Of a stretch of 64,000 bases of DNA, positions 8,014 to 16,172 are shown one piece after another. The translations under genes and the position numbers were made by a program. Under the pieces are notes generated by a model. It was not told the DNA's origin. It did no database searches and worked only from the letters and a program-made list of their open reading frames with translations. Within the stretch, counting starts at the first letter, position 1, and every line of letters begins with the position of its first letter. Source of the DNA: RBG-16-34-14 sp963798865 (GTDB taxonomy: Bacteria > Bacteroidota > Ignavibacteria > Ignavibacteriales > Ignavibacteriaceae). The DNA lies in the NCBI GenBank assembly GCA_963798865.1, contig CAWCVZ010000005.1, forward strand, positions 558,001 through 622,000, in the 5' to 3' direction.

Positions 8014-8934
8014 ATGATGAAGATTGACAGTAATTCTTACTTTACTCGTCTGAATGAAGAGAACAAGCTTAACAGGCAATCACTTCCGGACAGAAATATA
8101 ATTTCAATCTCGGAATTGAAGTCAGCATATTTCCATAATGTTGTTCATGACTATTCAATAAAATTCACTTTAAAGGGAGAGGAAAACTATAAGATAAACG
8201 GCAAGGAGTTTAAAGTTCCTGAGATGTGTTTTCTTACAGCATCTGCTCCGTGTGATAGTGTTGGATATTTTGAATCAGAGTCCATTGTAAAAGGTTTATG
8301 TATAGAAATCAAAATGGAACTAATTAATGAAGCCTTTACTGTCTTATCCGCAAAAAATAAAATAGATCTGGAAAACAACCTATTGGGATATTTTAAATCC
8401 GAAAAATTCTTTGAAAATGTTTATCCTGCACATAAATCAGAATTAGGAATCAAATTACTTTCAATTGCCGAAAAAATTGATTCGGCAGATAATGACCTTT
8501 CTATCATTAATGATGAAATGTTTTTAGAACTGACCGAAATCGTTATTGAACATGAATTTGAAAACCTGCGGAATCTTGATTCACTTTCTTCATTAAAAAC
8601 TTCAACAAAAAAAGAAATGCTAAAAAGATTATTAAAAGGAAAAGACTTTATTGATGAAAACTTCAAGGGAAAAATAGATGTAAGGGAAATTGCACAATTT
8701 AGCTGCCTCTCCGAATTCCATTTTTTCCGTTCTTTCAAAGAAGCTTTCGGTATCTCCCCACACAATTATCTAATAATAAGAAGATTAAACGAAGCAAAAA
8801 AATTATTGCAAAAAGATAATGCTTCCATGGGAGAGATTTCTTTTGAATGCGGTTTTGCAGATATCCATTCATTTAGTAAATCCTACAAAAAACACTTCGG
8901 ATTTTCTCCATCAAGACAACCACTTAAGAATTAG
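8014..8934 (+). CDS. AraC-family transcriptional regulator
   Basis: A 306-residue regulator. The N-terminal part (about 20-130) resembles an AraC-type cupin sensor (YKINGKEFKVPEMCFLT), and the C-terminal 100 residues are a two-HTH AraC DNA-binding domain: DVREIAQFSCLSEFHFFRSF, GISPHNYL, ISFECGFADIHSFSKSYKKH and FGFSPS. The effector is unknown. ATG ATG at the start follows AAGGAAAA, a reasonable ribosome site. It precedes a block of secreted T9SS cargo genes in the same direction, which makes those genes candidate targets, but only position supports this. Confidence 0.85.
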   Translation: MMKIDSNSYFTRLNEENKLNRQSLPDRNIISISELKSAYFHNVVHDYSIKFTLKGEENYKINGKEFKVPEMCFLTASAPCDSVGYFESESIVKGLCIEIKMELINEAFTVLSAKNKIDLENNLLGYFKSEKFFENVYPAHKSELGIKLLSIAEKIDSADNDLSIINDEMFLELTEIVIEHEFENLRNLDSLSSLKTSTKKEMLKRLLKGKDFIDENFKGKIDVREIAQFSCLSEFHFFRSFKEAFGISPHNYLIIRRLNEAKKLLQKDNASMGEISFECGFADIHSFSKSYKKHFGFSPSRQPLKN

Positions 8935-9051
8935 CAGTTTTTGACAAATACCGGCTGATTCTAAAAACTATATTTACTTAAATAAGTTCCTTCATCTGAA
9001 AGGATCTTTATAAAATTTAAAGAAATGAAAGTTTAATTACGTGAGAATTGT

Positions 9052-10254
9052 ATGAATTATATTAATAAGATTTTACGGCACCTGGTTATCAATTGTGTCA
9101 CTTTGAAATCTTGTATTTTGATCTTGGCTGTTTCAACTACTCTACCGGCACAAATGGTTAATGTAGAACTGTTTGTCAGCAGCAGAAACACAAATTCAGT
9201 TGAAAGGTTCAATGGAGAAACCGGTGAGTACCTTGGTGATTTTGTACCTTCTGATTCAGGCGGACTATCAGCCACACAAGAAGTTAGATTTGGGACGGAC
9301 GGAAACCTTTTGGTTTCAGGTAGAGGTAATTCTCACATATTAAAATTCGATGGAGTGACAGGTGCTTTTATAGGAGATTTTACTTCTGGATATGATCTTG
9401 ATAATCCAACGAAAATGACATTCGGGCCTGATGGAAATATTTATGTTAGCCAATGGGGAACAGCAAAGAAAAAGATCGCGAGATTTGATGGTGTTACTGG
9501 GCAATTCATAGATGAGTTTACCAAAACGGATTTGAATGAACCCAGCGGACACGCCTGGGATTCACTAGGTAATCTTTATGTTGCATGCTATGGTTCCAAA
9601 GATGTAAGAAAGTTCGATACAAGTGGAAACTTTACCGGTGTTTTTACACAAACCGGTCACCTGCAAGGTCCGGTAAATCTCTGGTTTAATTCGGATAATA
9701 ATTTATGTGTACTCGACTGGACTTTGGGCTCGGTTTTGGTTTTTGATGGAACTAATGGAAATTATCTTTCGACATTTATTTCGGGTTTAACAAACGCTGA
9801 AGGAATTACTGTCGGACCTGACAGCAATATATATATCTGCGACTGGACAGATAACAATGTAAAACGATTCGATCAGAATGGAAATTATCTTGGAGTCTTT
9901 TCACAAGGCGGAAACCTGGTGGCTCCAAACAGTCTTGTCTTCAGAGTAAATGGTTCAACTGATGTGAAAAGTGGGATTGGCTCATTTCCGCAGCAAGAAC
10001 AATTGATGCAAAACTATCCTAATCCATTCAACCCTTCAACAAAAATAGATTATGAAATTAATCAACCTGGTTTTGTTACAATAAAGATATATGATTCAAT
10101 AGGTAACATGGTCGAAAACCCCGTTAACGATTTTCAGCAATCGGGTCAGCATTCGATAATTTTTGACGGCACAAATCTTAGTTCAGGAACTTATGTATGT
10201 GTTTTAAGAACCAATGAATTTATTCAGTCCAGGAAAATGATTTTATTAAAGTAA
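9052..10254 (+). CDS. Secreted NHL/SMP-30-like beta-propeller with T9SS sorting domain
   Basis: A 400-residue exported protein. An extended basic leader and signal peptide occupy residues 1-34. Residues 36-310 hold about six propeller repeats, each with a core such as GPDGNIYVSQWG, DSLGNLYVACYG or GPDSNIYICDWT, typical of NHL or Vgb-type propellers. Residues 325-400 are the T9SS sorting domain (QNYPNPFNPSTKIDYE, ending SRKMILLK). It is the first gene of a close-packed series: the next starts 13 bases downstream. Its last 75 residues are almost the same as those of the next protein. Binding target unknown. Confidence 0.8.
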   Translation: MNYINKILRHLVINCVTLKSCILILAVSTTLPAQMVNVELFVSSRNTNSVERFNGETGEYLGDFVPSDSGGLSATQEVRFGTDGNLLVSGRGNSHILKFDGVTGAFIGDFTSGYDLDNPTKMTFGPDGNIYVSQWGTAKKKIARFDGVTGQFIDEFTKTDLNEPSGHAWDSLGNLYVACYGSKDVRKFDTSGNFTGVFTQTGHLQGPVNLWFNSDNNLCVLDWTLGSVLVFDGTNGNYLSTFISGLTNAEGITVGPDSNIYICDWTDNNVKRFDQNGNYLGVFSQGGNLVAPNSLVFRVNGSTDVKSGIGSFPQQEQLMQNYPNPFNPSTKIDYEINQPGFVTIKIYDSIGNMVENPVNDFQQSGQHSIIFDGTNLSSGTYVCVLRTNEFIQSRKMILLK

Positions 10255-10267
10255 GAGTAATTCAAAT

Positions 10268-11116
10268 ATGAATTTTAAATTTATTAATAAACTAATTGTC
10301 TTATTTATTCTTATTTATCTACTCCCTATTAAAGCACAATGGATAAATCTTTCAAGCGGAACAACAGAAACATTACTAGGTGTTCAAATTATTGACCTCA
10401 ATTCAGCAGTAATTGTGGGTGTAAACGGGTTAATTCTTCGGACAACAAATGCAGGTCAGGATTGGGTAACAATCACAAGCGGAACAACTTTTGATTTAAG
10501 ATCAGTTTTCCTCGTAAATTCTCAAATAAGAATTGTTGTTGGATATCATGGAACAATTCTAAAAACTTCTGATGGAGGCACTAACTGGAGCTTGAAAAAT
10601 AGTAATACTACTAATGATCTATTCAATGTTTTTTTCATAAACAATAATATTGGTTTTGCGGTTGGAACTTCTATAATACTTAAAACTACGAATGGTGGTG
10701 ATACGTGGTATTCTCAACCAGTAGCGATAAATGGTGATCTTTATGCAGTTCATTTTTATCCTTCAGCATTTGGACTTGCGGTTGGTCAAAATGGGGCAAT
10801 ATTAAAATCAAGTGAAACCACAGATGTTGGTTACAATTTTGTCACTCCTCAAGAAAATTTTTATTTACAACAGAACTATCCTAATCCATTCAACCCTCAA
10901 ACAAGAATAGAATATGAAATTAATCAACCGGGTTTTGTCACAATTAAGGTATATGATTCAATAGGTAATTTGGTGGAAAATCCTGTAAACGATTTTCAGC
11001 TATCAGGTCAGCATTCAATAATATTTGACGGTACCAACCTTAGTTCAGGGACTTATGTTTATACTTTAAAAACCAACGAATTTTTTCAGTCCAGGAAAAT
11101 GGTTTTATTAAAATGA
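10268..11116 (+). CDS. Secreted YCF48-like propeller protein with T9SS sorting domain
   Basis: A 282-residue exported protein. A signal peptide (about 1-23, ending KAQW) precedes short YCF48-like repeats: ILRTTNAGQDW, ILKTSDGGTNW and ILKTTNGGDTW, each followed by a strand such as GFAVG. Five to six units are present, fewer than in large family members. The T9SS sorting domain (QNYPNPFNPQTRIEYE to SRKMVLLK) is nearly identical to that of the gene before it. The same repeat type appears in the partial gene at the left edge of the window. Function unknown; probably surface exposed. Confidence 0.78.
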   Translation: MNFKFINKLIVLFILIYLLPIKAQWINLSSGTTETLLGVQIIDLNSAVIVGVNGLILRTTNAGQDWVTITSGTTFDLRSVFLVNSQIRIVVGYHGTILKTSDGGTNWSLKNSNTTNDLFNVFFINNNIGFAVGTSIILKTTNGGDTWYSQPVAINGDLYAVHFYPSAFGLAVGQNGAILKSSETTDVGYNFVTPQENFYLQQNYPNPFNPQTRIEYEINQPGFVTIKVYDSIGNLVENPVNDFQLSGQHSIIFDGTNLSSGTYVYTLKTNEFFQSRKMVLLK

Positions 11117-11147
11117 AATTACTTCTAACTGAAATAACCTTAGAACT

Positions 11148-12824
11148 ATGATACATAATAAATGGTTGATTATGCTAATATTAACTGCTTTGCAATCTAC
11201 TGGCTACACCCAGGTTTCAGAAGATTGGTTAGCACGATATAATGGCTCGGCAGATTTTTATGATATAGCCCGAAGTCTGGCTATTGATGATTCGGGTAAT
11301 TCTTATGTAACAGGTTTAAGTTCAGAGGTGACCGGATTACCACAGCTTGCAGTTATTAAGTATAACCTTAATGGAGATGAATTGTGGAAATATTATTATC
11401 CCGGATTTTCGGGATTTGATATTAAATTAGACTCTATCGGCTATGTATATGTAACAGGAAGTTCGGACTCAGGAAACACTACTCTGAAATTTTCAAAGTA
11501 TGGAACACTTATATGGGCAAAAAATTTTTCGGGGAATCAATCCGATGTCGGTCGGCAATTAGCAATAGATGGACATAAGAATATTATCGTGACAGGATAT
11601 TCAGTACGTAGTGCTACTTACTATGACTTTTGTACGATGAAATATGATGCAAATGGAAACCGTCTTTGGGTTCAGTATTATACAGGTCCCGGGCATTATG
11701 AAGATATACCAAATGCAATTGCAGTTGATGACAGCGGGAATGCTTATGTAACCGGTTATATACACACAACAGATTATTACAGAGATGTTGATCTTGTGAC
11801 AATAAAATATTCTCCGGATGGAGATGAATTATGGGTTGATCAATACAATGGAACTCAAAATCATATTGATGAAGGAAATAAAATTAAAATAAATGAGGGA
11901 TATATTTATGCGGTTGGAATTGCAAACGGGACTTTCGGAGGACCTTTACCGGATGATGGCGACTATATTACAATAAAATATGATCCTTCTGGAAACAGGC
12001 AATGGTTGAATATTTATAATGGGACGGGAATTGGGCTGGAAGAGGCGCGGGATCTTGCTTTTGATTCACAAGATAACGTTTATGTAACTGGGGTAAGCTA
12101 TTCACTAAATCCCGTAAATTATGAAAATGGGATAAGCGACATAACTACTATAAAATACAGTTCTTCAGGTGATGAACTTTTTATAAAGAGATTTAATTAC
12201 GGCGCAGCAATAAATGATAGTTCTGAAAATGGTGCAGATGCAATTACCATTGATAACAATGATAATTATTATTTAACTGGCTTTACAGGGCAGGGATATT
12301 CATCATATGACTACATAACACAAAAGTATGATAAAAACGGGAATTTGTTATGGACGACAACTTACAATGGAACTAATAATCTTACCGATGAAGCAATTGC
12401 TGTAAACCTGGATGATTCGAATAATGTTTATATAACCGGTTCAAGTAATTCTATTACCAACAACCAATTTGGTTCGCCGGACTGGTTAACAATCAAGTAT
12501 TCCCAGACAAACATTACACAAGTTGAAATGACTATTTCCGAGCCAAAACATTTTTTGCTTAAACAGAATTATCCTAACCCATTTAACCCAACGACAGAAA
12601 TTCAGTTTTATGTACCTGAAAAGAGCGACGTAAATATAGTAGTATACGATATGCTAGGGCGTAAAGTAAGAACATTATTTGTAGGTCAAGTTGAACCAGG
12701 AACCCATACAGTACAATGGGATGGTTTAAATATTGGAGGGTTGAGGATGAGTTCGGGAACATACATTTACCGAATGACGACTGGAAATTTTGTTGACTCA
12801 AAAAAAATGATTTTAATTAAATGA
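11148..12824 (+). CDS. SBBP-repeat beta-propeller protein with T9SS sorting domain
   Basis: A 558-residue exported protein. After the signal peptide (about 1-21) come seven or so SBBP-type repeats, each with a core like AIDDSGNSYVTG, AVDDSGNAYVTGY, AFDSQDNVYVTG or NLDDSNNVYITG, paired with an IKYSPDGDELW strand. This is the standard secreted propeller of Ignavibacteria and relatives. The sorting domain (QNYPNPFNPTTEIQFY to SKKMILIK) differs clearly from those of the two genes upstream and looks FlgD-like (DMLGRKVRTL, GTHTVQWDG). It is spaced 31 and 6 bases from its neighbours, consistent with an operon. Confidence 0.8.
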   Translation: MIHNKWLIMLILTALQSTGYTQVSEDWLARYNGSADFYDIARSLAIDDSGNSYVTGLSSEVTGLPQLAVIKYNLNGDELWKYYYPGFSGFDIKLDSIGYVYVTGSSDSGNTTLKFSKYGTLIWAKNFSGNQSDVGRQLAIDGHKNIIVTGYSVRSATYYDFCTMKYDANGNRLWVQYYTGPGHYEDIPNAIAVDDSGNAYVTGYIHTTDYYRDVDLVTIKYSPDGDELWVDQYNGTQNHIDEGNKIKINEGYIYAVGIANGTFGGPLPDDGDYITIKYDPSGNRQWLNIYNGTGIGLEEARDLAFDSQDNVYVTGVSYSLNPVNYENGISDITTIKYSSSGDELFIKRFNYGAAINDSSENGADAITIDNNDNYYLTGFTGQGYSSYDYITQKYDKNGNLLWTTTYNGTNNLTDEAIAVNLDDSNNVYITGSSNSITNNQFGSPDWLTIKYSQTNITQVEMTISEPKHFLLKQNYPNPFNPTTEIQFYVPEKSDVNIVVYDMLGRKVRTLFVGQVEPGTHTVQWDGLNIGGLRMSSGTYIYRMTTGNFVDSKKMILIK

Positions 12825-12830
12825 AATCTA

Positions 12831-14423
12831 ATGATGAAAAAGATTATGTTAAAGATTATGTTCGTTTTTGCCTTTCTAATGAGTGCTGGAATCAATATCG
12901 TTCATGCACAGGGAACACCGCAGAATATTTGGAGTGTTCAGACAGGAGCAGTTGGAATAAGATCAGTCTCTGTTTCATTAGACGGAAGTGTAGTTGTAAC
13001 ATCGGCTGATCACCTTGTGGAAGTTAGAAGTGAACAGAACGGCAGCCTGATAACTTCTTACCCTGTTACTAATAATGTTGTATCAGCTTCGGTATCCCCA
13101 GAAGGCACTTACTTTGCTGCGGGCTATTACTATGGCACATTTCCTTCTTTAGGTCGTTCAGATATTGTAGAACTTTCAACAAGCAATACGTTTTATGTGG
13201 ATGGGGCCTTCTCCTCTTTCTCAAATAACGGTTCCCTTGTGGCTTCAACAGGAGGCGGAGTTACGCGTCATATATATGAGCACAACATTCTAACTCAATC
13301 ACTGATTTTTGATGTTTACTATGGCGCGGCCTATCCTTTGGCCGTTCAATATACACCTTCAAGTGATATGCTTGCTGTTTCATCAAGTGAAAGTGACGTA
13401 AAGCTGTTTAGTACAACCAACGGCAGCCTGATAAGATCGTTTACCGGGCAAAACAATGATGTTTATTGTATCTCAATCTCACCCGATGGAACTATTCTTG
13501 CGGCAGGAGAAGGCGGGTTTGATGCATCAGGTGAATCAAAAATTTATATATGGAATATCGAAACCGGACAATTAATTACAACTCTTCCGGGACATGGATA
13601 CTGGGTAGATGCAGTTTCGTTTACCTCAGACGGGAACTATCTGTTATCGTCGGGCAGGGACGGCGCACCGCCGGACAATAATCCGAAAATAAAAATATGG
13701 CGAACATCCGACTGGAGCTTGCAAACATATTACGACGAGGGTCTTGCTTATAGTACTATTGTTGCTGTGGTTCCCGGACAAAACCTGTTTGCTTATGGAA
13801 ACAGCTATGGTCAATTATACCTGGCAGAACTTCCTCCTGTAACCCCAGTAGAGTTTTCAGCTTTTACTGCCTTAGCTAACAAAAATAATATTCTTTTGAA
13901 TTGGTCAACGGCGACTGAAACAAATAATAAGGGATTTGATATAGAGAGACAATTAAATAGTATACGGTCAACAACAAGCAATTCAGGTTGGGAAACTATT
14001 GGGTATGTTGGAGGAAGCGGGACTACGACACTTCCTCATCAATATTCATTTAATGATAACAACTTAGCAGCAGGTATTTACAATTACCGATTAAAACAAA
14101 TAGACTTCGACGGTTCTTTTCAGTATTCGAATATAGTAACATCAGAAGTGAAAAAAACAATTCTGTCAGAGCTTGAGCAGAACTATCCTAATCCGTTTAA
14201 CCCGCAAACGAAAATTGAGTATCAACTTGCAAAAAGCGGATTCGTTAATATCTCAGTTTACAATCTGCTCTCTGAAAAAATAAAAACTCTCGTTAATGAA
14301 TATCAGGAGGTGGGGATTCACCAAACTGAATTTAACGGAAAAGGGTTGCCCGGGGGTGTATATATTTATGAAATTCGTTCAAATGATTTTACTTTAGCTA
14401 AAAAAATGATTCTGCTAAAATGA
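12831..14423 (+). CDS. WD40-like propeller protein with T9SS sorting domain
   Basis: A 530-residue exported protein. A signal peptide (residues 1-26, ending VHAQ) is followed by WD40-like blades (about 30-340) such as SISPDGTILAAGEG and AVSFTSDGNYLLSSG, and then a fibronectin-like segment (PVEFSAFTALANKNNILLNW, about 345-440) that often links domains to the sorting tail. A T9SS sorting domain (QNYPNPFNPQTKIEYQ to AKKMILLK) ends it. The start is ATG ATG six bases after the SBBP gene. Its stop overlaps the start of the serine hydrolase gene by four bases (ATGA), implying translational coupling. Confidence 0.8.
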   Translation: MMKKIMLKIMFVFAFLMSAGINIVHAQGTPQNIWSVQTGAVGIRSVSVSLDGSVVVTSADHLVEVRSEQNGSLITSYPVTNNVVSASVSPEGTYFAAGYYYGTFPSLGRSDIVELSTSNTFYVDGAFSSFSNNGSLVASTGGGVTRHIYEHNILTQSLIFDVYYGAAYPLAVQYTPSSDMLAVSSSESDVKLFSTTNGSLIRSFTGQNNDVYCISISPDGTILAAGEGGFDASGESKIYIWNIETGQLITTLPGHGYWVDAVSFTSDGNYLLSSGRDGAPPDNNPKIKIWRTSDWSLQTYYDEGLAYSTIVAVVPGQNLFAYGNSYGQLYLAELPPVTPVEFSAFTALANKNNILLNWSTATETNNKGFDIERQLNSIRSTTSNSGWETIGYVGGSGTTTLPHQYSFNDNNLAAGIYNYRLKQIDFDGSFQYSNIVTSEVKKTILSELEQNYPNPFNPQTKIEYQLAKSGFVNISVYNLLSEKIKTLVNEYQEVGIHQTEFNGKGLPGGVYIYEIRSNDFTLAKKMILLK

Positions 14424-15862
14424 AAAATTTACCAAACATGAAACCATTTCGAATTTGCAGTTGTTCACTTGTATTTATCTTCTTTCTTATACAAGGAACT
14501 GTTCTTTCACAAGACAAAATCAAAACTGAAAATTTGGAAAGAATCGGACGGTATTTTACTGTTCTATTAAATAATCCGGATAAGGATAGTATAAGTATTC
14601 TCCTTCCGGAAATTTTTACTTTAAAAGATACAACGCAAGAAACTATCAAATCATATATTCAAAAATTCGAAGAGATGAATAAGGAATCCGGGGGCGTAAT
14701 TCTTAATAATATTAGAATTTCACCAAACGGAATTCACGTTATTGTACGGCAAGTAAAAACGGGATTATGGAAAGATTATCAGTTGATAAGAGATCATTCA
14801 AACAATAAAACAAAAGGAATATTTGTAGCTGATATTACCGAACCAATCGAAATTCCCGCTACCCCGGTCACCGATGCTGTTACGTTGGAATGGCTGGAAA
14901 AATATATTAACAAACTTGTTGATAATTATGATTTTTCCGGTTCTGTTCTTTTAGCAAAAAATGGTAAAGATTTCTTTTCTAAATATTCCGGTTATGCTGA
15001 CAGGAAGAACAAAATTATTATTGATAAAAATGCCAGGTTTAATCTGGCCTCCGGAAGTAAAATGTTTACCGTTGTTTCCATATTTCAACTGCTTCAGCAA
15101 AATAAGATATCTCTAAGTGACAAACTGAACAAATTCCTTCCGGATTACGCCGATGAAGAATTTGCAAATGAAGTTACAATCAGTGAACTGCTAACTCATA
15201 CATCGGGGTTAGGTGATTACTGGGATGAGAGTTTTGAAAATTCTTGGGATACAATTAAAACCCTGACTCAATATCTCCCGTTTATAACTAAACAGAAAAT
15301 AAATTTTCAACCCGGGAATGGAGTTCAATACAGCAATTCTGCATTTATCCTTTTAGGACTAATCATCGAAAATGTGTCCGGTGAGAATTACATTAATTAT
15401 GTAGAAAAGAATGTTCTTCAGCCTTTGAAAATGAACAACACAGGATTTTTTGACAGAAGACAAAAAGATCAACATAATGCAATTGAATACTCAAAAGATA
15501 AATCCGGAAAACAATGGGTTCAGACAGATAGAATCTCACCTTATGGTTCTTCTGCCGGTGGTGCTTACTCAACGGCTGAAGATATTTTGAAATTTAACAA
15601 TGCACTTTCCGGTCACAAACTTCTCAATAAAAAGTTTACAGATTTACTTCTTTCAGATCAGGTAAGGGTACCGGGAACGCAAAATTTTTGGTATTCATTC
15701 GGTTTTGAAATTAATTACCAAAATGATCATCATTTAGTTGGGAAAAGCGGGCAGGCACCAGGATCAAATTTCTTCTATGCGACGGATGAAGATAATAATA
15801 TAACTGTTGTGATTTGTTGTAATGAAGACAATCCTGCATTCGATGATTTAAAAAGAATTTGA
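14420..15862 (+). CDS. Secreted class C beta-lactamase-fold serine hydrolase
   Basis: A 480-residue exported enzyme of the beta-lactamase/DD-peptidase (PF00144) family. A signal peptide covers about residues 1-30. An extra N-terminal domain (about 35-145) precedes the catalytic fold. The catalytic set is complete: SxxK is Ser211-Gly-Ser-Lys214, YxN is Tyr304-Ser-Asn306, and the third motif is KSG in HLVGKSGQAPG. The HTSGL motif is also present. Such enzymes act as esterases, D-amino-acid peptidases or peptidoglycan hydrolases; the substrate is not readable. It lacks a T9SS tail, so it probably stays in the periplasm. The four-base overlap joins it to the propeller operon. The C-terminus ends slightly early for the family. 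Confidence 0.82.
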   Translation: MKNLPNMKPFRICSCSLVFIFFLIQGTVLSQDKIKTENLERIGRYFTVLLNNPDKDSISILLPEIFTLKDTTQETIKSYIQKFEEMNKESGGVILNNIRISPNGIHVIVRQVKTGLWKDYQLIRDHSNNKTKGIFVADITEPIEIPATPVTDAVTLEWLEKYINKLVDNYDFSGSVLLAKNGKDFFSKYSGYADRKNKIIIDKNARFNLASGSKMFTVVSIFQLLQQNKISLSDKLNKFLPDYADEEFANEVTISELLTHTSGLGDYWDESFENSWDTIKTLTQYLPFITKQKINFQPGNGVQYSNSAFILLGLIIENVSGENYINYVEKNVLQPLKMNNTGFFDRRQKDQHNAIEYSKDKSGKQWVQTDRISPYGSSAGGAYSTAEDILKFNNALSGHKLLNKKFTDLLLSDQVRVPGTQNFWYSFGFEINYQNDHHLVGKSGQAPGSNFFYATDEDNNITVVICCNEDNPAFDDLKRI

Positions 15863-15919
15863 CTGAATTAATTTCACTTACTAAATAAAATTTTATTACT
15901 CTTATCTAAAAAACTCAAT

Positions 15920-16083
15920 ATGGTTGAGAAATCAAGATTCAAATTTTTTATAACTATTTTCTTTGTGCTGTTGCACCAACACAAATTAATTCCTATGAGG
16001 AGAATGATTCCGGATCTTTTTATTTCTCCCGGATCAATTTCTCCGTGGCAGGTCTTGTTTACGGAATCACAGAAATTAAATAG
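15920..16083 (+). pseudogene. Possible small exported-protein remnant with one frameshift
   Basis: An ATG at 15920 opens a signal-peptide-like sequence (MVEKSRFKFFITIFFVLL). Shifting frame near 15972 gives APTQINSYEENDSGSFYFSR and a strand-rich tail GLVYGITEIK ending at 16083. The pieces fit as one short secreted or outer-membrane protein broken by a single base. The rest of the 310-bp spacer (15863-16172) shows nothing else. Weak evidence: no family was recognised. Confidence 0.25.
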
Positions 16084-16172
16084 CATATAATTAGTTACGT
16101 TTTACAAAAAAATGATTGTGAAGTAAACTTGTTAATACATTAAAATCACAATTAATTATCAATATCCGTTGA

